Below are positions 48,602-59,800 of a DNA stretch of 64,000 nucleotides, in pieces. The position numbers were made by a program, and so were the translations under genes. The stretch lies in contig CM055905.1 in NCBI GenBank assembly GCA_029582155.1, positions 7,391,572 to 7,455,571 of the forward strand, in the 5' to 3' direction. The DNA comes from Panopea generosa (lineage: Eukaryota; Mollusca; Bivalvia; Adapedonta; Hiatellidae). Under the pieces are notes generated by a model. That model was given only the letters and a program-made list of their open reading frames with translations. It did not search any database and was not told the DNA's origin. How positions within the stretch are numbered: the stretch's first letter is position 1; each line of letters opens with the position of its first letter.

Positions 48602-48867
48602 AGATTGATGTTTAAAAATAAGAAAATATATAACTGACAGGAGACGTGACATTTAAAGGATGCATCGAACAATGCAGCATGATCACAGTTGTAAATATAA
48701 ACCACAACAGTGAACAGTTGTCTTGTATAAACCTGATAGGATGAACATAATGGCTGCCATGTAATGAGATTTTAACAGTCAACAATAAATAGCAGCGCTT
48801 TGCATTTAATGTCTTATTCTGTAACATTTTAATATAAGAAGCAATCCCATTTAAATGGAATTCGTCA

Positions 48868-49395
48868 GGAATTTTCAATATTTTAAAATTGGCTATAAAC
48901 ATTTCTTTCCGATTTAACATGTCTGTGTATACTTACTGACCCGATATTGCCAAGAGGATATCTATTTAAACATGCCAAAATAATATATTGAAAAGGGATT
49001 TTGTAACAAAATGAGCTACATACCTAGGTTAGACTAAAAAAAAATGATTTCCCGGTTAAAATTGCAACATATTTTGTGATATCACATGATTTCATTTCAT
49101 TTTAACTTGATCCACTTTACAGATTTACATGTAATAAAAATTGTTTTATCTTAGAAAAATCTGAATGATGATGTAAAGGTCGTTAAGCAGTATTTAAGTG
49201 CATTCTATTTTTAGAATGGGGATTTCATTTCAAATTTACCACTCAAATTCAAATATCAAATTTGTCTCATTTAGAGGATTTGACATATCAATCCATTTGG
49301 ATCTTATCTATTAATAACGTAATGGTTTTTATCCATTTTAAAAATAATTTTATTTTTTAAGACATTTATAGCGATTTTTCCTTATATATTCCCTT
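48868..49395 (+). repeat. Dispersed repeat D, copy 3, just upstream of exon 5
   Basis: 'aatattttaaaattggctat', 'ttactgacccgatattgcca', 'gcaacatattttgtgatatc', 'ttttatcttagaaaaatctg', 'tttagaatggggatttcatt', 'ggtttttatccattttaaaa'. It ends ~90 bp before the exon 5 acceptor, so the branch-point region sits at its edge. Confidence 0.75.
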
Positions 49396-49485
49396 TAAAA
49401 GAAAAATGAGCATGTTTTATTCTATCGTAAGAGTTTATTGTGCTAAAATTGACATAGTTTTAGGAAAAATGTTTCTATTCCACAG

Positions 49486-49594
49486 GGATCGGATACTCTG
49501 GGTCAATAGATCAGATGTTTTATTGGTGGCACAGATTACAGTGGCCATAATCAGCCTGTCAGAAACTGTCCTAGTTCAATACCTCAGCTACAAG
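49486..49594 (+). CDS. Slo2/KCNT-type channel, exon 5 (S2)
   Basis: Completes Trp160 and encodes residues 161-196: DRILWVNRSDVLLVAQITVA then IISLSETVLVQYLSYK. It matches KCNT 'ILWV..., Q-V-I-V-A-I-I-S-F-L-E-T, YLSYK'. S2 spans about residues 171-193, and the LSYK end leads into the S2-S3 linker. Acceptor gtttctattccacag, donor gtaagt at 49595, phase 0 out. Its last ~13 nt plus the donor are re-duplicated in the following intron. Confidence 0.94.
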
Positions 49595-49900
49595 GTAAGT
49601 AGAAAAAAGCCCCCCTCGCCCACTCAGCTATATGGTAAGGAGAAAAAAGCCCCCCTCACCCACTCAGCTATAAGGTAAGGAGAAGAAAATCTCCCTACCC
49701 ACTCAGCTATAAGCTAAGTAGAAAAAAATTCTCCCTCCCCCACTGAGCAGTAAGGTTAACAGAAAAAAAAACACTCGCCTATAATAAAGTAAGTAGAAAA
49801 AAAGTCCCCAACCTCCACTCAGCTATAAAGTAAGTAGAAAAAAAATCCCCAACCTCCACTCAGCTATAAAGTAAGTAGAAAAAAAGTCCCCTACCCCATT
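49595..49900 (+). repeat. Tandem array derived from the exon 5 / intron 5 junction, ~39 bp units
   Basis: Seven or so units of 'cactcagctataaggtaagt' plus 'agaaaaaagcccccctc'. The 'ctcagctataag|gtaagtag' part repeats the last bases of exon 5 (ctcagctacaag) and its donor. Potential donors recur at 49635, 49675, 49789, 49830 and 49871; others are mutated (for example ctaagt, gttaac). Confidence 0.88.
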
Positions 49901-50393
49901 CTTGCAAATAACTACTGAAGGGGTATGTACATGTATTTAATTAATAATTTGTGTGTACATGATTGTAAAATTATAACATACTGGTCAAGTTTGACATTTG
50001 CTAATGTCAGTCAAATTTTACAGGAGTTAAAAACTGTTTTCGCTCAATAGCGGGTACATTTGTGTCGACAGGCACATTTCTAGTTGATGGTGGAAGGCCA
50101 TAAAATGTTACCATTTCTGCCACTTACTATGATCTACCGTGTACTAAGTTGCCACTATCATGTGACCTGTAATATGTTGAAAATGGCGATAAACTACATT
50201 CATTTTTGTGATCCCACAAGAGGTGAAATGTTAGAAATGGCGTGTTCACACTAGTTCGTTCATAAATTCTAAATTAAATTAGAACGAAACATTTAAAAAC
50301 ATATGACATTTGCTTGTGATTTCAGACGACGTCGAGAGAATGTCGTGTATATTAACATGAAATACAATATTGTTTATCTATTTCTATTTCCAG
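49595..50393 (+). other. Intron 5 (phase 0, 799 bp)
   Basis: Starts gtaagtagaaaaaa and ends ctatttctatttccag. The first ~300 bp are an exon-junction-derived tandem array. A family C SINE tail ('tgttgaaaatggcgataaac') lies at 50165-50208. A short repeat-like piece 'gcttgtgatttcagacgacg' (50313 on) resembles sequence in inverted orientation near 29189 in intron 2. Confidence 0.85.
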
Positions 50394-50468
50394 GGAAACA
50401 TCCTGCAGCAGATTTTGTCCATAGAACTAATACTTGAATTGTTCAACACTGTACCTTTTGTTATAACG
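50394..50468 (+). CDS. Slo2/KCNT-type channel, exon 6 (S3)
   Basis: Encodes residues 197-221, GNILQQILSIELILELFNTV then PFVIT. It corresponds to KCNT 'GNIWEQI...LEMINTLPFIIT', the S2-S3 linker end and the S3 helix. Acceptor ctatttctatttccag, donor gtgagt at 50469. Both ends are phase 0, so the exon is symmetric and skipping would keep the frame, though it would remove S3. Confidence 0.93.
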
Positions 50469-50605
50469 GTGAGTACTGATTATCAAACATAAAGAGTGTC
50501 AGCAAAAAACATTGAAAGTATAGGGTGTATGCAAAGTTACAGTACATGCCAGCAATGTAAGAATATTATGTTTAAAGAGTGAAAGCTGTAGTACAGTAAA
50601 AAAAA

Positions 50606-50940
50606 GTGTTGACTGTTCGCATCAGAAGTTACATTTCAATCCCAGATTTGACTCGATGGCCTCTCTATAGTTGGTTCTACTCAGGAGATGGACTCAAAAG
50701 TTACTCTATAGTTGGTTCTACCAAGGAGACGGACTCAAAAAATACTCTGTAATTGGTTCTACTCAGGAGACAGACTCAAAAGTTACTCTGCAGTTGGTTC
50801 TACCCAGGAGACAGAGTAACTCTATAGTTGGTTCTACCCAGGAGACAGAGTAACTCTATAGTTGGTTCTACCCAGGAGACAGAGTAACTCTATGGTTGGC
50901 TCTACCCAGGAGACAGACTCAAAAGTTACTTTATAGTACT
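50606..50940 (+). repeat. Minisatellite grown inside a SINE family A copy, 36-42 bp units
   Basis: The left part reads as a SINE A head remnant: 'aagtgttgactgttcgcatc', 'agaagttacatttcaatccc', 'tgactcgatggcctctc'. Then 'agttggttctacccaggaga' plus 'cagactcaaaagttactctat' repeats about seven times; this is the SINE's 'actggttctacccaggaagcagac' region. A 60-codon open frame here is an artefact. Confidence 0.75.
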
Positions 50941-51416
50941 CTTAGGAGAAAAAACAAAAAACTATTTTGAAAGGGGAATGGGGCCGAATATTTTGAGTAA
51001 AAAAAACTGTTTTGAAATTGAACTGAAACAGATAGTTTAGATTGATAGGTTTGGGTAGCAGAATTAACTACTAACAGGGAACTGGTTTTGTTTGTTTTAT
51101 TATCAACTAGTTTCGACCCTTTTCGGGTCTTCTTCACGATGAACAAAAAAGTATAAACAAAAAAAAAGCCAAAATTGTAGGAAGGTCTAATATATAGCCT
51201 TGTATCTTATATCGAAATTCTAGTTTCTACTTTATATCACAGCTGTATTTTATAGATCTTAAAAACAATCATAAGTATCATGGGGTAAAATTTCCAGCTA
51301 ATAAAACTGTTATTTCTACCGTATTATACCTGAAAGGTTTCCCATATAAACATGTAAAATTATTCTGCTTAATATTAACAATGAAATTGGAGGGCAGCAA
51401 GTCTCTCTATAAACAC

Positions 51417-51662
51417 TTTAACCCTTTACTTCCTATAGACGCCTTTGGACACCTCTAATATAGACGCCTTTGGACACCTGTAATATAGAAGGCTTTTGAA
51501 TTATTAGGTGAATTATGTTTATATTAAATGACAGAATAGAAAACAGTGCAGGAAGTGTTCAGATTGTTCGTTACGAGCAATCTGAACTCTTCCTGCACTG
51601 CTTTCAAAGGCCTTCTGTGATTGGTGCGGGAAGAAGCGTATCTATGGAGAATGTCTTGAATA
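51417..51662 (-). mobile_element. Hairpin-bearing dispersed element, copy B (reversed)
   Basis: Hairpin arms at 51539-51570 and 51574-51605, loop tta. The doubled 'tatagacgcctttggacacc' segment precedes it and 'caaaggccttctgtgattgg' follows, the reverse of the order at 20127-20373. Confidence 0.75.
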
Positions 51663-52196
51663 TCAATGGCTGATGGTCATCAATAAGAATGGTTGTGTAT
51701 AAAAGATGGAATTATAGTAACTGTTAATGATAAGAGATCAATTAGCAATGATAAAGGAAAACAAGGAGCAGATGAGAGTCTCCAGGCTTTATAATATCTA
51801 GTATCATTTGTATTAATAATTAAAGAAAATAATATCGGTATTAAGGACAGGGAATGTATTATTCTTTGCAATTGATGTCCAGGTTACCTTGGCAACTGTT
51901 ACTCAGTCATTTTAGACTTCGAGTTATATATATAAAAAAATTAGTTTTGTTGAATAACAAAATAAGTTTGTCTCAAACCAAAAAAAGGTAGAATGTTTTG
52001 AGATAAGAACAATATAATCAATTGTACAGTTACATCAAACATTACGATATGCATGTGACAAAAACAAAGAAATCCACTGTTCATCATTATTTTAATCACT
52101 CCTAGCTAGATGTTCACATACACTGCGTGAGTTTCGGGATTTGACTATGAATCAAAAGATGATGTGTCAATGACTTTTCAGTCATTATGCTTGACT

Positions 52197-52478
52197 GATC
52201 GAATATTTAGCGTCATTTTTATACCATTGAGGGCTAACAGAAAATCAGTTATAACTGCTGTATTCTGGGATCATGAACAGTTAACCAGTACTCGAGCACA
52301 CCCCATCTCCACAAGTAACTGATAACTTTCCCACTTGAATCAGTGGTGAGAGACAATGAGACACAATAATGTATATCTGTCATCAAAGAGACTGTTGCTG
52401 GGTGGGGATTCAAACTCATGACCCATGGATTGATAGTCAGACGCGTAACCTACTAAGCTTATCAGGCCTGCTGCCTTG
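52197..52478 (-). mobile_element. SINE family B, near full length
   Basis: Minus-strand: 'gcctgataagcttagtaggt' (A box), 'gggtcatgagtttgaatccc' (B box), 'ctcaccactgattcaagtgg', 'gagtactggttaactgttca', end 'tggtataaaaatgacgctaa'. It lies opposite to the gene. Confidence 0.8.
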
Positions 52479-52639
52479 ATCTGGTACATGACAAGTGATA
52501 AACCAGCATGTAGGTTTATTTTCGGAGGCAAACTCCGCCTATAGATTGTACCTAGCCATGTTCTATTCATTGCAAAGTCATTTTCAATCCATTATGGTAG
52601 ACACATTAAACTGCTAATTTAAACTCTGCCAATAACTTG

Positions 52640-55600
52640 TAAAAAGAAAAATAATATTGTTTGCTCTGGCAGTAATTCATATAAAGAAAATATATATTGA
52701 TTGCTCTGGCAGAAATTCATATCAAGAAAATGCATATTGTTGCTCTGGCAGTAATTAATATAAAGGAAAATGCATATTGTTTGCTCTGGCTGTAATATAT
52801 ATCAAAAAAATCCATATTGTTTGCTCTGGCTGTAATTCATATTAAGAAAATGCATATTGTTTGCTCTGGCAGTAATTCATATAAAGAAAATGCATATTGT
52901 TTGCTCTGGCTGTAATTCATATAAAGAAAATGCATATTTTTTGCTTTGGCTGTAATTCATATAAAAAAAAATGCATATTGTTTGCTCTGGCTGTAATTCA
53001 TATAAAGAAAATGCATATTGTTTGCTCTGGCAGTAATTCATATAAAGGAAATGCATATTGTTTGCTCTGGCAGTAATTCATATAAAGAAATTAAGTATTA
53101 TTTGCTCTGGCTGTAATTCATATAAAGAAAATACATATTTGCTCTTGCAGTAATTAATATAAAGAAAATAAGTATTATTTGCTCTGGCTGTAATTAATAT
53201 AAAGAAAATACATATTTGCTCTTGCAGTAATTCATATAAAGAAAATAAGTATTATTTGCTCTGGCTGTAATTCATATAAAGAAAATACATATTTGCTCTT
53301 GCAGTAATTAATATAAAGTAAATAAGTATTATTTGCTCTGGCTGTAATTAATATAAAGAAAATCCATATTATTTGCTCTGGCTGTAATTAATATAAAGAA
53401 AATACATATTTGCTCTTGCAGTAATTAATATAAAGAAAATAAGTATTATTTGCTCTGGCTGTAATTCATATAAAGAAAATCCATATTATTTGCTCTGGCT
53501 GTAATTAATATAAAGAAAATACATATTTGCTCTTGCAGTAATTAATATAAAGAAAATAGTATTATTTGCTCTGGCTGTAATTCATATAAAGAAAATCCAT
53601 ATTATTTGCTCTGGCTGTAATTAATATAAAGAAAATACATATTTGCTCTTGCAGTAATTAATATAAAGAAAAAATAAGTATTATTTGCTCTGGCTGTAAT
53701 TCATATAAAGAAAATCCATATTATTTGCTCTGGCTGTATTTAATATAAAGAAAATACATATTTGCTCTTGCAGTAATTAATATAAAGAAAATAAGTATTA
53801 TTTGCTCTGGCTGTAATTCATATAAAGAAAATACATATTATTTGCTCTGACTGTAATTAATATAAAGAAAATACATATTTGCTCTTGCAATAAATATAAA
53901 GAAAAAATAAGTATTATTTGCTCTGGCTGTAATTCATATAAAGAAAACACATATTATTTCCTCTGGCTGTAATTCATATAAAGAAAATAAGTATTATTTG
54001 TTCTGGCTGTTATTCATATAAAGAAAATACATATTATTTGCTCTGGCTGTAATTCATATAAACAAAATACATATTATTTGCTCTGGCAGTAATTCATATA
54101 AAGAAAATACATATTATTTGCTCTGGCTGTAATTCATATAAAGAAATTACATATTTGCTCTTGCAGTAATTAATATAAAGAAAATAAAAATTATTTGCTC
54201 TGGCAGTAATTCATATAAAGAAAATACATATTATTTGCTCTGGCTGTAATTCATATAAAGAAAATACATATTTGCTCTTGCAGTAATTAATATAAAGAAA
54301 ATAAGTATTATTTGCTCTGGCAGTAATTCATATAAAGAAAAAACATATTATTTGCTCTGGCTGTAATAAATATAAAGAAATACATATTTGCTCTTGCAGT
54401 AATTAATATAAAGAAAATAAGTATTATTTGCTCTGGCTGTAATTCATATAAAGAAAATAAGTATTATTTGCTATTGCAGTAATTAATATAAAGAAAATAA
54501 GTATTATTTGCTCTGGCTGTAATTCATATAAAGAAAAAACATATTTGCTCTTGCAGTAATTAATATAAAGAAAATAAGTATTATCTGCTCTGGCAGTAAT
54601 TCATATAAAGGAAATGCATATTTGCTCTGGCAGTAATGAATACAAAGAAAATAAGTATTATTTGCTCTGGCTGTAATTAATATAAAGAAAATACATATTT
54701 GCTCTTGCAGTAATTAATATAAAGAAAATAATTATTATTTGCTCTGGCTGTAATTAATATAAAGAAAATACATATTTGCTCTGGCTGTAATTAATATAAA
54801 AAAAAAGTATTATTTGCTCTGGCTGTAATTCATATAAAGAAAATACATATTTGCTCTTGCAGTAATTCATATAAACAAAATAAGTATTATTTGCTCTGGC
54901 AGTAATTCATATAAAGAAAATAAGTATTATTTGCTCTGGCAGTAATTCATATAAAGAAAAATACATATTATTTGCTCTGGCTGTAATTCATATAAAGAAA
55001 ATACATATTTGCTCTTGCAGTTATTAATATAAAGAAAATAAGTATTATTTGCTCTGGCTGTAATTCATATCAAGAAAATAAGTAGTATTTGCTCTGGCTG
55101 TAATTCATATAAAGAAAATACATATTTGCTCTGGCAGTAATTCATATAAAGAAAATACATATTATTTGCTCTGGTTGTAATTAATATAAAGAAAATACAT
55201 ATTATTTGCTCTGGCTGTAATTAATATAAAGAAAATACATATTATTTGCTCTGGCTGTAATTCATATAAAGAAAATACATATTATTTGCTCTGGCTGTAA
55301 TTCATATAAAGAAAATACTTGTTATTTGCTCTGGCAGTAATTCATATAAAGAAAATACATATTATTTGCTCTGGCTGTAATTCATATAATGAAAATACAT
55401 ATTTGCTCTTGCAGTAATTAATATAAAGAAAATAATTATTATTTGCTCTGGCTGTAATTCATATAAAGAAAATACATGTTATTTGCTCTGGCTGTAATTC
55501 ATATAAAGAAAATAAGTATTATTTGCTCTGGCTGTAATTCATATAAAGAAAATACATATTATTTGCTCTGGCTGTAATTCATGTAATGAAAATACATATT

Positions 55601-56663
55601 TGCTCTTGCAGTAATTAATATAAAGAAAATAAGTATTATTTGCTCTGGCTGTAATTCATATAAAGAAAATACATGTTATTTGCTCTGGCTGTAATTCATA
55701 TAAAGAAAATAAGTATTAATTGCTATGGCTGTAATTCATATACATATTTCCTCTGGCAGTAAGTAATATTAAGAAAATAAGTATTATTTTCTCTGGCTGT
55801 AATTCATATAAAGAAAATACATACTTGCTCTGGCTGTAATTCATATAAAGAAAATATGTATTATTTGCTCTGGCTGTAATTCATATAAAGAAAATACATA
55901 TTATTTGCTCTAGCAGTAATTCATGAAATGAAAATACATGTTATTTGCTCTGGCTGTAATTCATATAAAGAAAATTCATATTTGCTCTTGCAGTAATTAA
56001 TATAAAGAAAATAAGTATTATTTGCTCTGGCTGTAATTCATATAAAGAAAATACATATTTGCTCTTGCAGTAATTCATATAAAGAAAATAAGTATTATTT
56101 GCTCATGCTGTAATTCATATAAAGAAAATACATATTTGCTCTTGCAGTCATTAATATAAAGAAAATAAGTATTATTTGCTCTGGCTGTAATTAATATAAA
56201 GAAAATCCATATTATTTGCTCTGGCTGTAATTAATATAAAGAAAATAAGTATTATTTGCTCTGGCTGTAATTCATATAAAGAAAATACATGTTATTTGCT
56301 CTGGCTGTAATTCATATAAAGAAAATACATATTTGCTCTTGCAGTAAGTAATATAAAGAAAATAAGTATTATTTGCTCTGGCTGTAATTCATATAAAGAA
56401 AATACATATTATTTGCTCTGGCAGTAATTCATATAATGAAAATACATGTTATTTGCTCTGGCTGTAATTCATATAAAGAAAATACATATTATTTGCTCTG
56501 GCAGTAATTAATATAAAGAAAATAAGTATTATTTGCTCTGGCTGTAATTCATATAAAGAAAACCCATATTATTTGCTCTGGCAGTAATTAGTATAAAGAA
56601 AATACATATTATTTGCTCTGGCTGTAATTCATATAATGAAAATACATATTATTTACTCGGGCA
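52640..56663. repeat. ~4.0 kb minisatellite upstream of exon 7, ~41 bp units
   Basis: About 100 units of 'tgctctggctgtaattcata' plus 'taaagaaaatacatattattt'. A second monomer type has 'tgctcttgcagtaattaata' and is often 37-38 bp. Between ~53411 and 53880 the monomers form a ~117-119 bp trimer. The array ends 71 bp before exon 7. Confidence 0.97.
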
Positions 56664-56734
56664 GAGCAGCAGAATTGATATTTAAAGTGCTTATCATACA
56701 AATGTATTAATATAAAGTTTCCTTTGTATTACAG

Positions 56735-56818
56735 ATATTCTGGCCACCGCTGCGTAAATTGTTCATTCCTGTCTTTCTCAACAGCTGGCTAGCTAAACAA
56801 GCCATGCAGAATATGTTT
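56735..56818 (+). CDS. Slo2/KCNT-type channel, exon 7 (S3-S4 and S4)
   Basis: Encodes residues 222-249, [20 protein letters not shown] then KQAMQNMF. It is almost the KCNT S4 signature ([21 protein letters not shown]). As in other Slo2 channels, S4 lacks the regular arginine ladder; only Arg228 and Lys229 are charged near its start. Acceptor cctttgtattacag, donor gtaagt at 56819, phase 0 at both ends. The 84-bp exon is isolated between two arrays of about 4 kb. Confidence 0.95.
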
Positions 56819-56899
56819 GTAAGTCCATGTTTTTATAACTTGTATTTGTGTAGTGTGATTTTAAATCTTTGTTGTAAGTTATTAGTTATTTAAAGGAAG

Positions 56900-59800
56900 C
56901 TTTGAGTTTCTATTCTGTTGTTAAGTTGTCAAAGTCACTCTGTTGAGTTTCTATACTGTTATTAAGTTGTCAATGTCACTCTGTTGAGTTTCTTTTCTGT
57001 TTTTAAGTTGTCAATGTCACTCTGTTGAGTTTCTTTTCTGTTTTTAAGTTGTCAATGTCACTCTGTTGAGTTTCTGTTCTGTTGTTAAGTTGTCAATGTC
57101 ACTCTGTTGAGTTTCTGTTCTGTTGTTAAGTTGTCAATGTCACTCTGTTGAGTTTCTATTCTGCTGTTAAGTTGTCAAAGTCACTCTATTGAGTTTCTAT
57201 TCTGTTGTTAAGTTCTCACTCTGTTGAGTTTCTATTCTGTTGTTAAGTTGTCAAAGTCACTCTGTTGAGTTTCTATTCTGTTGATAAGTTGTCAATGTCA
57301 CTCTTTTGAGTTTCTATTCTGTTGCTAAGTTGTCAATGTCACTCTGTTGAGTTTCTATTCTGTTGTTCAGTTGTCAATGTCACTCTGTTGAGTTTTTATT
57401 CTGTTTTTCAGTTGTCAATGTCACTCTGTTGAGTTTCTGTTCTGTTGCAAAGTTGTCAATGTCACTGTTGAGATTCTGTTCTGTTGCTAAGTTGTCAATG
57501 TCACTCGCTTGAGTTTTTGTTCTGTTGTTAAGTTGTCAGTGTCACTCTGTTGAGTTTCTGTTCTGTTGTTAAGTTGTCAAAGTCATTCTGTTGAGTTTCT
57601 GTTCTGTTGTTAAGCTGCCAATGTCACTCTGTTGAGTTTCTGTTCTGTTCCTAAGCTGTCAAAGTCACTCTGTTGAGTTTCTGTCCTGTTGTTCAGTTGT
57701 CAATGTCAGTCTGTTGAGTTTTTGTCCTGTTGTTAAGTTATCAATGTCACTCTGTTGAGGTTCTGTTCTGTTGTTAAGTTGTCAATGCCACTCTGTTGAG
57801 TTTCTGTTCTGTTGTTAAGTTGTCAAAGTCACTCTGTTGATTTTCTGTTCTGTTGTTAAGTTGTCAATGTCAATATGTTGAGTTTCTATTCTGTTGTTAA
57901 GTTGTCAATGTCACTCTGTTGAGTTTCTTTTCTGTTGTTAAGTTGTCAATGTCACTATGTTGAGTTTCTATTCTGTTGTTAAGTTGTCAATGTCACTCTG
58001 TTGAGTTTCTTTTCTGTTTTTAAGTTGTCAATGTCACTCTGTTGAGTTTCTGTTCTGTTGTTAAGTTGTCAAAGTCACTCTATTGAGTTTCTATTCTGTT
58101 GTTAAGTTCTCACTCTGTTGAGTTTCTATTCTGTTGTTAAGTTGTCAAAGTCACTCTGTTGAGTTTCTGTTCTGTTGTTCAGTTGTCAAAGTCACTCTGT
58201 TGAGTTTCTATTCTGTTGTTAAGTTGTCAAAGTCACTCTGTTGAGTTTCTATTCTGTTGCTAAGTTGTCAATGTCACTCTTTTGAGTTTCTATTCTGTTG
58301 CTAAGTTGTCAATGTCACTCTGTTGAGTTTCTATTCTGTTGTTCAGTTGTCAATGTCACTCTGTTGAGTTTTTATTCTGTTGTTCAGTTGTCAATGTAAC
58401 TCTGTTGAGTTTCTGTTCTGTTGCAAAGTTGTCAATGTCACTGTTGAGTTTCTGTTCTGTTGCTAAGTTGTCAATGTCACTCACTTGAGTTTCTGTTCTG
58501 TTGTTAAGTTGTCAGTGTCAGTCTGTTGAGTTTCTGTTCTGTTGTTAAGTTTTCAAAGTCACTCTGTTGAGTTTCTGTACTGTTGTTAAGCTGTCAATGT
58601 CACTCTGTTGAGTTTCTGTCCTGTTGCTAAGCTGTCAATGTCACTCTGTTGAGTTTCTGTCCTGTTGTTCAGTTGTCAATGTCACTCTGTTGAGTTTCTG
58701 TCCTGTTGTTAAGTTGTCAATGTCACTCTGTTGAGGTTCTGTTCTGTTGTTAAGTTGTCAATGTCACTCTGTTGAGTTTCTGCTCTGTTGTTAAGTTGTC
58801 AAAGTCACTCTGTTGAGTTCCTGGTCTGTTGTTAAGTTGTCAATGTCAATCTGTTGAGTTTCTATTCTGTTGTTAAGTTGTCAAAGTCACTCTGTTAAGT
58901 TTCTATTCTGTTGTTAAGTTGTCAATGTCACTCTGTTGAGTTTCTATTCTGTTGTTAGTTGTCAATGTCACTCTGTTGACTTTCTGTTCTGTTGTTAAGT
59001 TGTCAATGTCAATCTGTTGAGTTTCTATTCTGTTGTTAAGTTGTCAAAGTCACTCTGTTTAGTTTCTATTCTGTTGTTAAGTTGTCAATGTCACTCTGTT
59101 GCATTTCTATTCTATTGTTAAGTTGTCAATGTCACTCTGTTGACTTTCTGTTCTGTTGTTAAGTTGTCAATGTCACTCTGTTGAGTTTCTGTTCTGTTGC
59201 TAAGTTGTCAATGTCACGCTGTTGACTTTCTGTTCTGTTGTTAAGTTGTCAATGTCAATCTGTTGAGTTTCTGTTCTGTTGTTAAGTTGTCAATGTCACT
59301 CTGTTGAGGTTCTGTTCTTTTGTTAAGTTGTCAATGTCAATCTGTTGAGTTTCTATTCTGTTGTTAAGTTGTCAAAGTCACTCTGTTTAGTTTCTATTCT
59401 GTTGTTAAGTTGTCAATGTCACTCTGTTGACTTTCTATTCTGTTGTTAAGTTGTCAATGTCACTCTGTTGACTTTCCGTTCTGTTGTTAAGTTGTCAATG
59501 TCACTCTGTTGAGTTTCTGTTCTGTTGCTAAGTTGTCAATGTCACTCTGTTGAGTTTCTATTCTGTTGCTAAGTTGTCAAAGTCACTCTGTTGAGTTTCT
59601 GTTCTGTTGCTTAGTTGTCAAAGTCACTCTGTTGAGTTTCTATTCTGTTGCTAAGTTGTCAATGTCACTCTGTTGAGGTTCTGTTCTGTTGTTCAGTTGT
59701 CAATGTCACTCTGTTGAGTTTCTGTTCTGTTGCAAAGTTGTCAAAGTCACTCTGTTGAGTTTCTATTCTGTTGTTTAGTTGTCAAAGTCACTCTGTTGAG

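Larger units (their letters stand above)
35203..49485 (+). other. Intron 4 (phase 2, 14,283 bp)
   Basis: Starts gtaaataaac and ends ttctattccacag. It contains SINEs (36002, 36676, 37376, 39425, 40617, 44195, 46186, 46535, 47584, 48533), minisatellites at 38012, 40102 and 41237, a doubled 110-bp segment (45050-45262), two LINE 3' ends (43493, 47893) and a dispersed repeat D copy at 48868. Stretches without assignment: 35203-36001, 36186-36675, 36873-37375, 37511-38011, 38546-39424, 42713-43492, 44363-45049, 45263-46185 (one doubtful frame), 46706-47583, 48602-48867. Confidence 0.8.
50469..56734 (+). other. Intron 6 (phase 0, 6,266 bp)
   Basis: Starts gtgagtactg and ends cctttgtattacag. It holds a SINE-derived minisatellite (50606-50940), the reversed hairpin element (51417-51662), a family B SINE (52197-52478) and the ~4 kb array up to 71 bp before exon 7. 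A 'tttcgacccttttcgggtct' hairpin-like patch lies at 51112-51131. 51663-52196 shows nothing else. Confidence 0.85.

Noticed and set aside
52640-56663. Possible CRISPR array (regular ~40-bp repeats)
   Set aside because: There are no unique spacers: whole units repeat head to tail, and the context is a eukaryotic intron.
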